Origin: an uncultured Pleomorphomonas sp.
Lineage (GTDB): Bacteria > Pseudomonadota > Alphaproteobacteria > Rhizobiales > Pleomorphomonadaceae
DNA: 44,250 nucleotides
Reading direction: 5' to 3'
NCBI GenBank assembly: GCA_937868725.1
Contig: CALMMQ010000084.1
Coordinates: 1 to 44,250, forward strand
The notes under the pieces are model-generated. The model saw nothing but the letters and a program-made list of their open reading frames with translations, searched no databases and was not told where the DNA came from. The position numbers and the translations under genes were made by a program. Below, in pieces: positions 26,236 through 34,629 of the stretch; position 1 is the first letter of the stretch, and each line of letters starts with the position of its first letter.

Positions 26236-27366
26236 TCAACCTTCGCGGACGGGGTGTGGTCGACGCTGCGCCTTGAGCGTCTGCAGCAGGCCGATGACCG
26301 GTTCGTCGACGGCGAGCGTGAAGAGATGGCCAGCCGCCACGCTGAGTGGCACGAACAGGGCCAGCAATACCAGGATGCGCGCGGCGCCGGTCAGCGGCAA
26401 CACGGGGTAGAGGCCGGCCATGACGGTGAGCAGGATCGGCACGTGCACGAGGTAGAGTCCGAACGAGATGCGGCCGAGGAAGACGGGCAGGCGCCGCGCC
26501 AGTTGCCGCGCCACGACCGGAAGGTTGAGTACGGCGTAGATCAGCGCCGCCGCCGCCAGCACGTGCCAGACCTTGTGCGGCTCGCCCGGCCGCAGCACGC
26601 CGCCGAAGACGTCGGCATCGGCGAAAGGCATGATCCGCTGGCCGTAGCCCTGCATCGTCGCGCCGACGACAAGGCCGAACACCAGCGCCGCCCAGGCGAA
26701 CCGGCGTGGCAAGCGGCTGCCGGCGTGCGCCTCGCGCATCAGGGCGCCGATGGCAAAGGCGCTGTACTCCGGTCGCAGCAGCGCCAGCCCGGCCAGCAGG
26801 AGCGCCGCCAGCAGCACGAGCCGCGCCCGGCCGGTTGCCAGGGCATAGATGACATAGATGGCCCACGAGCCGATGAGCTCGATCTTCATCGTCCAGAGTA
26901 CGTTGTTGTAGAACGAGTTGCCGCTGACGAAGACGCCGGCGAGGCCGTGGCCGAGCGCCTGCGGCAGGCCGGGCAGGTCGCCGTCGTAGACGTAGTCGAG
27001 CCAGCGCGAGCCGATCAGCGGCTTGAGGATGGCGACCGTCCCGGGAAAGGCCTGCAGCAGCAGCCAGGCGACGACGACGCTGGCCGTCACCGGCAGCGCC
27101 AGACGCAGATAGCGCAACGCCAGCGTCTCCAGCACCGGCCGTCGCGACTGCGCCGCCGCCGTGGCAATGACGAAGCCGGACAGCACGAAGAACACGGCGA
27201 CGGCAAAGCCGCCGTTGTAGACGATGGCCAGCGGCGTGTCGGCGATCGCCCACGGTGCCGGATCGTATTCGGAGACCGCGTGCGGATAGAAGGCGCAGGC
27301 GAAATGGAACAGCACGACGTTGAAGGCCGCCAGACCGCGCAACCCGTCGAGACTGAGATTTCGCAT
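26236..27366 (-). CDS. Acyltransferase family 3 membrane protein (OafA/ExoZ-like)
   Basis: 376-residue membrane O-acyltransferase that would decorate the polysaccharide with acetyl or similar groups. Family marks: RNLSLDGLRGLAAFNVVLFHF with the R/D-GLRG block and the conserved histidine, FFVLSGFVIA, LRYLRLALP, and ISFGLYLVHVPIL near the C-terminus. About ten hydrophobic segments. The start at 27366 has GGGGGGAG upstream; the frame runs back to 27456 without a site. The ExoZ analogue of succinoglycan loci is a reasonable comparison, but donor and target are unknown. It diverges from the HAD-protein gene across a ~430-bp gap. Confidence 0.85.
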   Translation of the reverse strand: MRNLSLDGLRGLAAFNVVLFHFACAFYPHAVSEYDPAPWAIADTPLAIVYNGGFAVAVFFVLSGFVIATAAAQSRRPVLETLALRYLRLALPVTASVVVAWLLLQAFPGTVAILKPLIGSRWLDYVYDGDLPGLPQALGHGLAGVFVSGNSFYNNVLWTMKIELIGSWAIYVIYALATGRARLVLLAALLLAGLALLRPEYSAFAIGALMREAHAGSRLPRRFAWAALVFGLVVGATMQGYGQRIMPFADADVFGGVLRPGEPHKVWHVLAAAALIYAVLNLPVVARQLARRLPVFLGRISFGLYLVHVPILLTVMAGLYPVLPLTGAARILVLLALFVPLSVAAGHLFTLAVDEPVIGLLQTLKAQRRPHPVREG

Positions 27367-27664
27367 CGGGCTCCCCCCAACTCGCGAACCGGCATGGACG
27401 GGCGCCGGCGGGCGCCCAGCGCACCGAGCCACGACGTCAACCGGCCAAGACCGCAAACGGCCAGCCGTCCACGTTCCTCACCAACAACCGTTTAGCTTGT
27501 GCGGTCCCGACGGGCAAATTCGTCGGCTTGAGCGCTCTCAAATCGGCACTCGGGCGGTGTCGGCTGGCGTGCCGTCCCCACGAGCGTCACACTCGCTCCA
27601 CTGGTAATCGTTATCGTCTTCAGACTATATTGTTGCCTGACAAGGTCAAGAAAAATAGCCGGCT

Positions 27665-27704
27665 GCCGGCCGGCCATTGGTCGCGGCCACGCTGGCCGGC
27701 CGGC
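27665..27704. other. Strong hairpin upstream of the HAD-protein gene
   Basis: GCCGGCCGGCCA (27665-27676) pairs perfectly with TGGCCGGCCGGC (27693-27704), a 12-bp stem with a 16-nt loop. It lies in the divergent gap 27367-27800, which otherwise shows a slightly AT-richer patch at 27600-27660, a likely promoter zone, and no gene that I can support. Its position about 100 bp before the GTG start makes a leader structure possible. Confidence 0.45.
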
Positions 27705-27800
27705 GGCCAATGTCGGGGGCGCCGTGCCGATGGCGTCAGGTTTGCATCGGCACCGTCAGACCACCGCTCACGCCCGCCCATCGCCCATGGAGTGCCCGAC

Positions 27801-29765
27801 GTGCCGCCCACTCGTTCCCTTGACCTCGACGGTTCGCCAGACGACTTCGACCTCGTCACCTCCGACGTGTTCGACACGCTGCTGCTGCGCGATCACCATT
27901 CGGCCCGAACCCGGCTGGTCACGGGCGAACGGCGCTTCGCCCGCCATCTGGCCGAACAGGGCCACCCCGTCGACCCGGAAGTCCTGATCCGACTGCGCCT
28001 GTTGGCCGAGCGGCTGGCCTATCGGGCACTCAACGTCGGCGGCGGCCGGGGCGAAGTCCGCTTCTCCGACATCACCGCCCGCCAGTTGGCCGTGCTCGGC
28101 CTGCCCCCGGCCTTGGTCGCCGCCCGGCTCGCCATCGAGATCGACACCGAGAAGACGGCGCTCACTGCCAATCGGCCCCTCGCCGAGACGCTCAGACGCT
28201 GGCGCCGGGCCGGAGTCCGCGTGGCGGCGGTCAGCGACACGGCCTTGCCGGGCGCGGCGCTGGCCCAGCTGATCGATCATTTTCATGGCCCCGGCCTGCT
28301 CGACCGCGTCTATTCCAGCGCCGACATGGCGGCCAGCAAGCGCCAGGGCGAACTGTTCACCGCCGTGTTGGTGGCGGAAGGCGTGACGCCTGCCCGCACC
28401 CTGCACCTCGGCGACGACGCCCACGCCGATGTCCAGCGGCCACGCCGCCTTGGCCTCACGGCGCGTCACCTGCCGCGCGGCCGCTGGCGCAAGGCGCTGA
28501 CGCTGGCCGATGCCGCTCGGACGGAGGCTTGGCGGCATTGGTCGTGGCGGACGCCTGGTCGGGGCGCGCCGCCGACCGACCGCCAGGCTTTCGGCCAGCT
28601 GTTGCTGGGGCCGGTGGTGGCCGAGTTCTGCCTGCGCATCTGGCTCTACGCCCGCGAGGCGGAAGCGATGGGTGACGCGGTGCTGCTGTTCTGTGCCCGC
28701 GGCGGTATCGGCATCCGCGAGGCCTTCGAACGGCTGCTGACCCGCCTCGACCTGCCGCTCGCCATGCCGCGCGGCAACGTCCTTGTCTCCCGTCTCATCG
28801 CCGCCCGCGCCGCCATCGTCGCCCGTGCTCCCTCGGTGTTCGATGAACTCGGCCGCGAGTTCGCCGGCGACAGCTTCGCCGCCGTCGCCGCCGCCCTCGG
28901 CGGTCGGTCCTATGACTTGCCAGCCGACTGGCAGCAACCGTTCGATGCGGCGGCCTGGTTCGCCCGGCTCGACAGCGCCGACGGCGCCGCCGTGCTCGCC
29001 GACATCACGGCCCAGAACGGACTGTTCGTCCGTCATCTCCACGACATCGCCGGTCCGGCCCGGCGCGTCATCCTCTGCGACACCGGCCTCTACGGCAGCA
29101 CGCAGCGGCTCCTGGCCGACGGATTGCCGGAATTTTCCTTTGAAACCATACAGTTCGCCCGTTGCAACTACAAAGGCCTCAGCGAGGATCACTTCCCCCG
29201 CGTCGTCGGTCTCGTGGTCGAACAGGATGGCTACAGTCCATTCCGCGCCGAGAGCGCCGTGCTGCGCTACTGGCACCTCATCGAGAGCCTGTTCGAGCCG
29301 GCGGTAGCGTCGGTGCGGCTGTTTCACGTCACGCCGACGGGCACTGTCGCCGCCAACTGCGGCGAAGTCGGCTACGGCCGCTTCGATCCGGCCGCCGGCA
29401 ACGATCTCCTGACCGGGGCGCTGCGCTACATCGACGGGCTGGCCGGCGGCGCCGACCTCGTCGCCGATGCGGCGCGGGCCTGGCCGCGCCTGCACCGGGC
29501 CATCGTCTGGCCGCGCCGGACCGAGGTCGAGCTCCTGGGGCTCGGGCCGCGCTCGCGCGATTTCGGCCGCGCCTCCAGTGTCGACGTGCTGGGCGATCAG
29601 CGGCCGGCCGGTCTCATCGCCCGGCTCAGGGCCGTCAAAGGTCACCTCTGGCGGGAAGGCGCCATTGCCCGCGATTTTCCCGGGCTGGCGCCGGTGCTGT
29701 TGTGGCTGGTCGAGGCGGCGCACGGCCTCAGGGCGCTGCGCCGCGCCGCTCAGCGGCGATCGTAG
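27801..29765 (+). CDS. Large HAD-superfamily protein of polysaccharide loci (COG5610-like)
   Basis: 654 residues from GTG 27801 (GGAG eight bases upstream); the frame reaches back to a TTG at 27528 with implausible sequence. The N-terminal ~270 residues are a HAD domain: FDLVTSDVFDTLLLR (motif I, Asp22, in the DxF-DT form of dehalogenase-like members), VAAVSDT (motif II) and LHLGDDAHADV (motif IV). The remaining ~380 residues resemble no fold I can name; they include VLLFCARGGIGIREAFERLL and VILCDTGLYGSTQRLLADG, which look like a second nucleotide- or phosphate-binding module. Proteins of this build are found with glycosyltransferases. Function unknown; phosphosugar hydrolysis or phosphoglycosyl transfer is a guess. 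It overlaps the convergent flippase gene by 16 bp. Confidence 0.7.
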   Translation: MPPTRSLDLDGSPDDFDLVTSDVFDTLLLRDHHSARTRLVTGERRFARHLAEQGHPVDPEVLIRLRLLAERLAYRALNVGGGRGEVRFSDITARQLAVLGLPPALVAARLAIEIDTEKTALTANRPLAETLRRWRRAGVRVAAVSDTALPGAALAQLIDHFHGPGLLDRVYSSADMAASKRQGELFTAVLVAEGVTPARTLHLGDDAHADVQRPRRLGLTARHLPRGRWRKALTLADAARTEAWRHWSWRTPGRGAPPTDRQAFGQLLLGPVVAEFCLRIWLYAREAEAMGDAVLLFCARGGIGIREAFERLLTRLDLPLAMPRGNVLVSRLIAARAAIVARAPSVFDELGREFAGDSFAAVAAALGGRSYDLPADWQQPFDAAAWFARLDSADGAAVLADITAQNGLFVRHLHDIAGPARRVILCDTGLYGSTQRLLADGLPEFSFETIQFARCNYKGLSEDHFPRVVGLVVEQDGYSPFRAESAVLRYWHLIESLFEPAVASVRLFHVTPTGTVAANCGEVGYGRFDPAAGNDLLTGALRYIDGLAGGADLVADAARAWPRLHRAIVWPRRTEVELLGLGPRSRDFGRASSVDVLGDQRPAGLIARLRAVKGHLWREGAIARDFPGLAPVLLWLVEAAHGLRALRRAAQRRS

Positions 29766-31189
29766 ATCTCGAACCGGCCGCCGCCGAGGTGCAGACGCAG
29801 GCCGAGAGCGAAGAGCGCGACAGCGTAGCCGAGAGCGCCGCTGCCGGCCACCAGCCCCAGTTCGATGACGGCCGGCAGCCCCAGCCCGGCCACGAGGTGG
29901 CGGACGAGCACGACCTCGGCCGCCATGATCAGGCCGGCGGCGACGATCTTCCAGATGTTGGCGAGCTGCCGCAGCCAACCGATGCCGAGCAGCTTGCGCA
30001 CCGAGGCGAGGTAGAAACCGAACATCACCAGCGCCAGCACCACCCGGGCGAGACTGACGCCGACCACGGCGTAGGCGAAGAAGCCGACGGGCAGGCAGAC
30101 GAGGCGGATGACGAGGTCGATCCAGTTGAGACGGAAGATCTCGTTGGTCCGGTCGACGGCCATGCACAGCGAATAGAGTGTCTGGTAGTAGGGGATCGGT
30201 GCCACCGACAGCGCCAGGATGGCCAGGATCGGCGCCGCTTCCGTCCACTGGGCGCCGAGCAGCAGCGTCGTGGCGAGATCGGCGGTCAGCGACAGACCGA
30301 GGCAGGTCGGCACCGATACCACCATGGCAAAGCGCGCCGCCTTGAGGAAGGCCAGGCGCAGCCGTTCGTGGTCCGAGCCGATCATCGAGAAGGCGGCCAT
30401 CACCGGCTGCAGCGCCGGCCCGATCAGGCTCTGGGTCGGCAGCGTGGCAACGTCGCTGGCCACCGCGTAGCGGCCGAGCGCCGCCTTGGCCGAGAGGGCG
30501 CCGATCATCACCCGGTCGAACTGCCAGTTGAGCGCCGACACCACCTGCGCGGCGCTGTACCAGCCGACGAAGCCGGCGAAATCGCGGAAGCGGGCGAGCG
30601 ACAGGGCCGGCCGATAGGGTGCCAGCAGGTAGGAGACGATGGTCGAGGTGGTGTAGGAGGTGACGAAGTTGACGACGATCGCCCAGTAGGTGCCACCGGC
30701 GAGCAGCGTGGCAATGGCGGCGGCGAAGGCGACCAGCTTGCCCGATACCTCCATGACGAACGTCTGCCAGAAGCCGAGATTGCGGGCGAAATGCACCATG
30801 GCCGGCGAGAAGAAGCCGCGGACGATGGGGCCGATTGCCAGGCAGGCGACGATGGGGATGAGCTCGGTGTCGTGATTGAAAGCGGCAAACGGCCAGGTCG
30901 CCGCCATCACGGCGATGACGATGACGCCACTGCGCATGATGGAGAGGGTGAAGCCGGTGTCGAGATGCGACTTGTCGATGGTCGGCAGCCGGACCAGCGC
31001 CTGCGTCACCGGCATTTCCAGCACCGTGTCGATGACCATCACCAGCGACATGGCCAGCGCCACCAGACCGAAGTCGGCCGGCGTCAGAATGCGGGCCAGG
31101 ATCAGCAGGTTGAAGAAATCGATGATGCGCCCGATGAAGCGCGACGACACGAGCCAGCCGGCTCCCTTCAACGCCTTGAACGCCAGCAT
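29750..31189 (-). CDS. Oligosaccharide flippase, MOP superfamily (Wzx/ExoT-like)
   Basis: 479-residue membrane protein with 12 to 14 hydrophobic segments. The N-terminal block KALKGAGWLVSSRFIGRIIDFFNLLILARILTPADFGLVALAM is characteristic of the polysaccharide transport subfamily, and QFDRVMIGALSAKAALGRYAVASDVATLP in the middle is also typical. It would turn the finished undecaprenyl-linked repeat unit to the periplasmic face. Start ATG 31189, with GAGGGG about 12 bases upstream. Alone on the minus strand, convergent to the HAD-protein gene with a 16-bp overlap of the two coding ends. Confidence 0.88.
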   Translation of the reverse strand: MLAFKALKGAGWLVSSRFIGRIIDFFNLLILARILTPADFGLVALAMSLVMVIDTVLEMPVTQALVRLPTIDKSHLDTGFTLSIMRSGVIVIAVMAATWPFAAFNHDTELIPIVACLAIGPIVRGFFSPAMVHFARNLGFWQTFVMEVSGKLVAFAAAIATLLAGGTYWAIVVNFVTSYTTSTIVSYLLAPYRPALSLARFRDFAGFVGWYSAAQVVSALNWQFDRVMIGALSAKAALGRYAVASDVATLPTQSLIGPALQPVMAAFSMIGSDHERLRLAFLKAARFAMVVSVPTCLGLSLTADLATTLLLGAQWTEAAPILAILALSVAPIPYYQTLYSLCMAVDRTNEIFRLNWIDLVIRLVCLPVGFFAYAVVGVSLARVVLALVMFGFYLASVRKLLGIGWLRQLANIWKIVAAGLIMAAEVVLVRHLVAGLGLPAVIELGLVAGSGALGYAVALFALGLRLHLGGGRFEIYDRR

Positions 31190-31584
31190 GTTGTCGTGTT
31201 GCCCCTCAGGTTGTCGCGGCAGCGCCAGCGGGTTGGGTCGTTGATCGTATCAGGACCTGCAATTCTGATACCAGTCGGCCAGCCCATGGCTGTCCATCAT
31301 GGAGAGGGAGAAGACAATTGCACCTTTTTTAGGGCCGCTGCCGAGAAAATACCCTCAGCCTGCCTGCGCCTTGTCTTGACACCTGACAGAAATTCTTCCT
31401 TATTGCCAGGAGAAACAGGATACGTGTTGTTAAACGGCTTAGCAAGTCGGTGTGCGTCTTTGGCACAAGACTGACTGTTACACGAAATTTGCCTTGTTGT
31501 GATTTCCAATCCGCGGATGCGTGCCGGGTTCCGCCGTGAGCCATCGGCGCCGCTTGTTCCTGCTGCAGTCTGGAGGCACGTCCG
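31190..31584. promoter_or_regulatory. Divergent intergenic region, AT-rich in its middle
   Basis: About 395 bp between the flippase and oxidoreductase genes. The stretch 31310-31510 is clearly AT-richer than flanking genes and presumably carries both promoters. I could not assign a specific promoter or operator; a TGGCAC at about 31457 is not followed by TTGC at sigma-54 spacing. No gene seen. Confidence 0.4.
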
Positions 31585-33129
31585 ATGATCGTTGACGCCG
31601 GCATTCCCGCCCATCTGGCCGCGACGCCCGAGCAAGACCGCTTCGTCATCGTCGGTGGTGGTCCTGTCGGCATCTATCTCGCCTATCTCCTGTCGCAGGC
31701 CGGCCGGTCCGTGGTGCTGGTGGAAGCCGGCGGTCGCGTCGTCGATTCCTCGCGCAACGAGGTGGCCACCCGGTCGGTCGGCGCGCCGTTCGTCGGTCAC
31801 TCGCTCGGCCGCACCTTCGGCCTCGGCGGCACCAGCGTCGTCTGGGGCGGTCAGCTGGCCGAGTTCGAGCCGGCCGATTTCGCCGCCTGGCCGATCGGCT
31901 ACGCCGACGTGGCGGGCCGCTATGCCGGCGTCTACCGCCATCTCGCCATCGCCCCCGAGCCGCAGTCCGTCTATCGGGCACGCATGGGCGGGGAGACCGA
32001 GCCCGACGCCGAGATCGAGCGGCTCATCACCCATTGGCTGCCGCAGCAGAACTTCGCCCGCATCTTCAAGAAGGAAGTCGTGCAGGCGCCGAACATTCCG
32101 GTGCTGCTCGGGGCGGTGGCGAACGGCATCGTCTTCGACGGCGACCGCGCCCGCGCGCTGCGCGTCAGGACCGCCGACGGCCAGGACGGCACCATCGCCG
32201 GCAGCCACTTCATCTTCTGCAACGGCACGTTGGAGATCGTGCGCTTCTTCCTGTCGATGGCCCGGGCCGGCGGCGTGCCCTGGCAGACCAACGCCAGCAT
32301 CGGCAAGCGCTTCCAGGATCATCCCTGCGCCAAGATCGGCACCGCCGAGATCAGCGACGAAAAGCGCTTCCGCGACTATTTCGAGAACGCCATCGCCGGC
32401 CGGGCCGTCAAGCTGCACCCCAAGCTGCACCCGCGCCAGGACCGGCGCCGCCCCGACGACATCGGCATCTGCGGTTTCTTCTCGTTCCGCTCCGACATCC
32501 AGGAGAACATCGGCAACATCAAGTGGATGTTGCGGTCGCTGCATTCGGGCGCCGAGGGCACCAGCCTGCGCACGCTGCCGCGCGATCTGCTGACGCTGAT
32601 CAAGGTGTTCGGACCGATCGCCGGCCGCTTCGTCCGCGACCGTCGCATCATGGCCTTCTTCGACCGTTCGGTGGACTTCATGGCCCAGTGCGAACAGCGG
32701 CCGTCGCCGGACAGCCAGATCCGCCTCACCGACGAGGCCCATCCGCTGCCGGGGCTCTGGGGTATCGACATCGACTGGCGCCTCGACGCCGACGAGATGA
32801 TCGCCGCGCTGCATCGCTTCGCCACCAATGTCGACGCCTATCTCGGCAGCCGCGGCGTGGCGCGCCTGGCCATCGACGAGCGCGTGGCCGCCGCGGATCC
32901 CGCCTTCGTCGAGACCATGGTCGACGTCTACCACCACGCCGGCGGCATGTGCATGGCGGCCAGCCCGGCGGACGGCGTCGTCGACCCCGACTGTCGCGTC
33001 TGGGGCACGGCCAACGTTTTCGTCGGCGGCGCCTCGGTGTTCCCCTCGTCGAGCCACGCCAACACCACCTTCACCGCCCTGGCGCTGGTATCGCGGCTGG
33101 CGGAACGGCTGACGGCGCCGACGACCTGA
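31585..33129 (+). CDS. GMC-family FAD-dependent oxidoreductase
   Basis: 514-residue flavoprotein. FVIVGGGPVGIYLAYLLSQAGRSVVLVEAGG (about 20-50) is the ADP-binding motif with its terminal acidic residue. TFGLGGTSVVWGGQL is the GMC flavin-contact block (GGTSxxWGG), and the C-terminal segment HHAGGMCMAASPADGVVDPDCRVWGTANVFVGGASVFPSSSHANTTFTALAL holds the GMC signature 2 region, with His and Asn at the expected catalytic places. Substrate unknown: alcohol or sugar oxidation fits. GGAGG precedes ATG 31585 by nine bases. It is the last gene before the ugp operon and may or may not belong to the exopolysaccharide set; relatives occur in such loci, which is my recollection. Confidence 0.83.
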   Translation: MIVDAGIPAHLAATPEQDRFVIVGGGPVGIYLAYLLSQAGRSVVLVEAGGRVVDSSRNEVATRSVGAPFVGHSLGRTFGLGGTSVVWGGQLAEFEPADFAAWPIGYADVAGRYAGVYRHLAIAPEPQSVYRARMGGETEPDAEIERLITHWLPQQNFARIFKKEVVQAPNIPVLLGAVANGIVFDGDRARALRVRTADGQDGTIAGSHFIFCNGTLEIVRFFLSMARAGGVPWQTNASIGKRFQDHPCAKIGTAEISDEKRFRDYFENAIAGRAVKLHPKLHPRQDRRRPDDIGICGFFSFRSDIQENIGNIKWMLRSLHSGAEGTSLRTLPRDLLTLIKVFGPIAGRFVRDRRIMAFFDRSVDFMAQCEQRPSPDSQIRLTDEAHPLPGLWGIDIDWRLDADEMIAALHRFATNVDAYLGSRGVARLAIDERVAAADPAFVETMVDVYHHAGGMCMAASPADGVVDPDCRVWGTANVFVGGASVFPSSSHANTTFTALALVSRLAERLTAPTT

Positions 33130-33130
33130 C

Positions 33131-33170
33131 CGGTCATCCAACTGTCACCCCGGCGCAATGCACCTGTCAT
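33131..33170 (+). promoter_or_regulatory. Pho-box-like array (PhoB site) before ugpB
   Basis: CGGTCAT (33131-33137), four bases, CTGTCAC (33142-33148), then CTGTCAT (33164-33170): the 7-mers start at 33131, 33142 and 33164, exact multiples of the 11-bp Pho-box period, with a decayed unit between. The consensus is CTGTCAT-N4-CTGTCAT. The array begins 2 bp after the oxidoreductase stop and ends 54 bp before the ugpB start. Phosphate-starvation control of ugp genes is well established in other bacteria. Confidence 0.72.
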
Positions 33171-33223
33171 GAACGGCTCCTACTCGTTGCGGCACCTTTC
33201 ACCCACGAGAGTAGGAAAACGCC

Positions 33224-34543
33224 ATGCTCAAGCGGTCGCTCATCGCCGGAATAGCCCTGACCCTCCTGTCCGGTTCGGCCTTCGCCGCCACCGAGATCAC
33301 CTGGTGGCACGCCATGGGCGGCGAGCTTGGCAAGAAGCTTGACGAGATCGTTGCCGGCTACAACGCCTCGCAGAGCGACTATCACGTCACCGCCGTCTAC
33401 AAGGGCTCCTACGCCGAGACCATGACGGCGGCCATCGCCGCCTTCCGCGCCAAGCAGCAGCCCGACATCGTCCAGGTGTTCGAGGTCGGCACCGGCACGA
33501 TGATGGCCGCCAAGGGCGCCGTCTACCCGGTCTACCAGTTGATGCAGGACACCGGCACCGCCTTCGATCCCAAGGCCTACCTGTCGGCCGTCGTCGGCTA
33601 CTACACCGACGCCGACGGCAACATGCTGTCGATGCCGTTCAACTCCTCGACGCCGATCCTCTACTACAACAAGGACGTCTTCCAGAAAGCCGGTCTCGAT
33701 CCCGAGCAGCCGCCGAAGACCTGGCAGGACGTCGAGGCCGATGCGAAGAAGATCGTCGGATCGGGCGCCGCCAAGTGCGGCTTCACCACCGGCTGGATTT
33801 CCTGGGTGCAGCTCGAAAACCTGTCGGCCTGGCACAACAAGCCGATCGGCACCAAGCAGAACGGCATTGGCGGTCTCGACGCCGAACTGACGTTCAACGG
33901 CGAGCTGCAGGTCCGTCACTGGACGAACCTCAAGAAGTGGCAGGACGAGGGGCTGTTCCAGTACGGCGGCCCGGCCGGCGGCAACGACGCGCCGCCGAAG
34001 TTCTACAGCCAGGAATGCGCCATCTACATGAACTCCTCGGCCGCGCGCGCCGCCGTCATCGGCAACGCCAAGGACTTCCACGTCGGCTTCGGCATGCTGC
34101 CCTACTATGCCGACGTCGCGGGCGCACCGCAGAACTCGATCATCGGCGGCGCCACCCTCTGGGTGCTGAAGGGCCATGCCGAGGCCGAGTACAAGGGCGT
34201 CGCCAGCTTCTTCAGCTACCTGTCGTCGCCGGCCGTCCAGGCCGACTGGCACCAGTTCTCCGGCTACCTGCCGATCACCGAGGCCGCCTACAAGCTCGGT
34301 CAGGACCAGGGCTATTACGCCAAGAACCCCGGCTCGGACGTCGCCATCAAGCAGATCACCCTCAATCCGCCGACCGAGAACTCCAAGGGTCTGCGCTTCG
34401 GCAACTACGTCCAGATTCGCGACGTCATCGACGAGGAGTTCCAGAACCTCCTCGCCGGCAAGAAGAGCCCGAAGGACGCCCTCGATGCGGTCGTCGTCCG
34501 CGGCAACAAGCTGATCGCCGATTTCCGCGCCGCCAACCGCTGA
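33224..34543 (+). CDS. ugpB: Glycerol-3-phosphate ABC transporter, periplasmic binding protein
   Basis: 439-residue solute-binding protein, about the length of UgpB. Signal peptide MLKRSLIAGIALTLLSGSAFA, cleavage near residue 21. The mature start TEITWWHAMGGELGKKLDEIV is the familiar UgpB opening, and SMPFNSSTPILYYNKDVFQKAGLDP and GGATLWVLKGH follow at the usual places. It captures sn-glycerol-3-phosphate or glycerophosphodiesters. AGGA precedes the ATG. First gene of ugpBAEC behind the Pho-box array; a 12-bp-stem hairpin separates it from ugpA. A related sugar or phosphosugar ligand cannot be excluded, but the complete gene order and Pho site favour the assignment. Confidence 0.9.
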   Translation: MLKRSLIAGIALTLLSGSAFAATEITWWHAMGGELGKKLDEIVAGYNASQSDYHVTAVYKGSYAETMTAAIAAFRAKQQPDIVQVFEVGTGTMMAAKGAVYPVYQLMQDTGTAFDPKAYLSAVVGYYTDADGNMLSMPFNSSTPILYYNKDVFQKAGLDPEQPPKTWQDVEADAKKIVGSGAAKCGFTTGWISWVQLENLSAWHNKPIGTKQNGIGGLDAELTFNGELQVRHWTNLKKWQDEGLFQYGGPAGGNDAPPKFYSQECAIYMNSSAARAAVIGNAKDFHVGFGMLPYYADVAGAPQNSIIGGATLWVLKGHAEAEYKGVASFFSYLSSPAVQADWHQFSGYLPITEAAYKLGQDQGYYAKNPGSDVAIKQITLNPPTENSKGLRFGNYVQIRDVIDEEFQNLLAGKKSPKDALDAVVVRGNKLIADFRAANR

Positions 34544-34567
34544 CGGTCGGCGGAACGGATCACAATT

Positions 34568-34600
34568 CGGCACCGGACGGCGGTTCGTCGTCCGGTGCCG
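34568..34600 (+). other. Intercistronic hairpin between ugpB and ugpA
   Basis: CGGCACCGGACG (34568-34579) pairs perfectly with CGTCCGGTGCCG (34589-34600), a 12-bp stem with a 9-nt loop, 25 bp after the ugpB stop and without a U-tract. Such structures often protect the 3' end of binding-protein mRNA and lower downstream expression, as in the maltose operon; that role here is inference. Confidence 0.65.
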
Positions 34601-34629
34601 GCTGACGTCGATTGGCTCGGACAATCTCC

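Noticed and set aside
31457-31475. Sigma-54 promoter before the GMC gene
   Set aside because: TGGCAC is present but TTGC does not follow at the required spacing.
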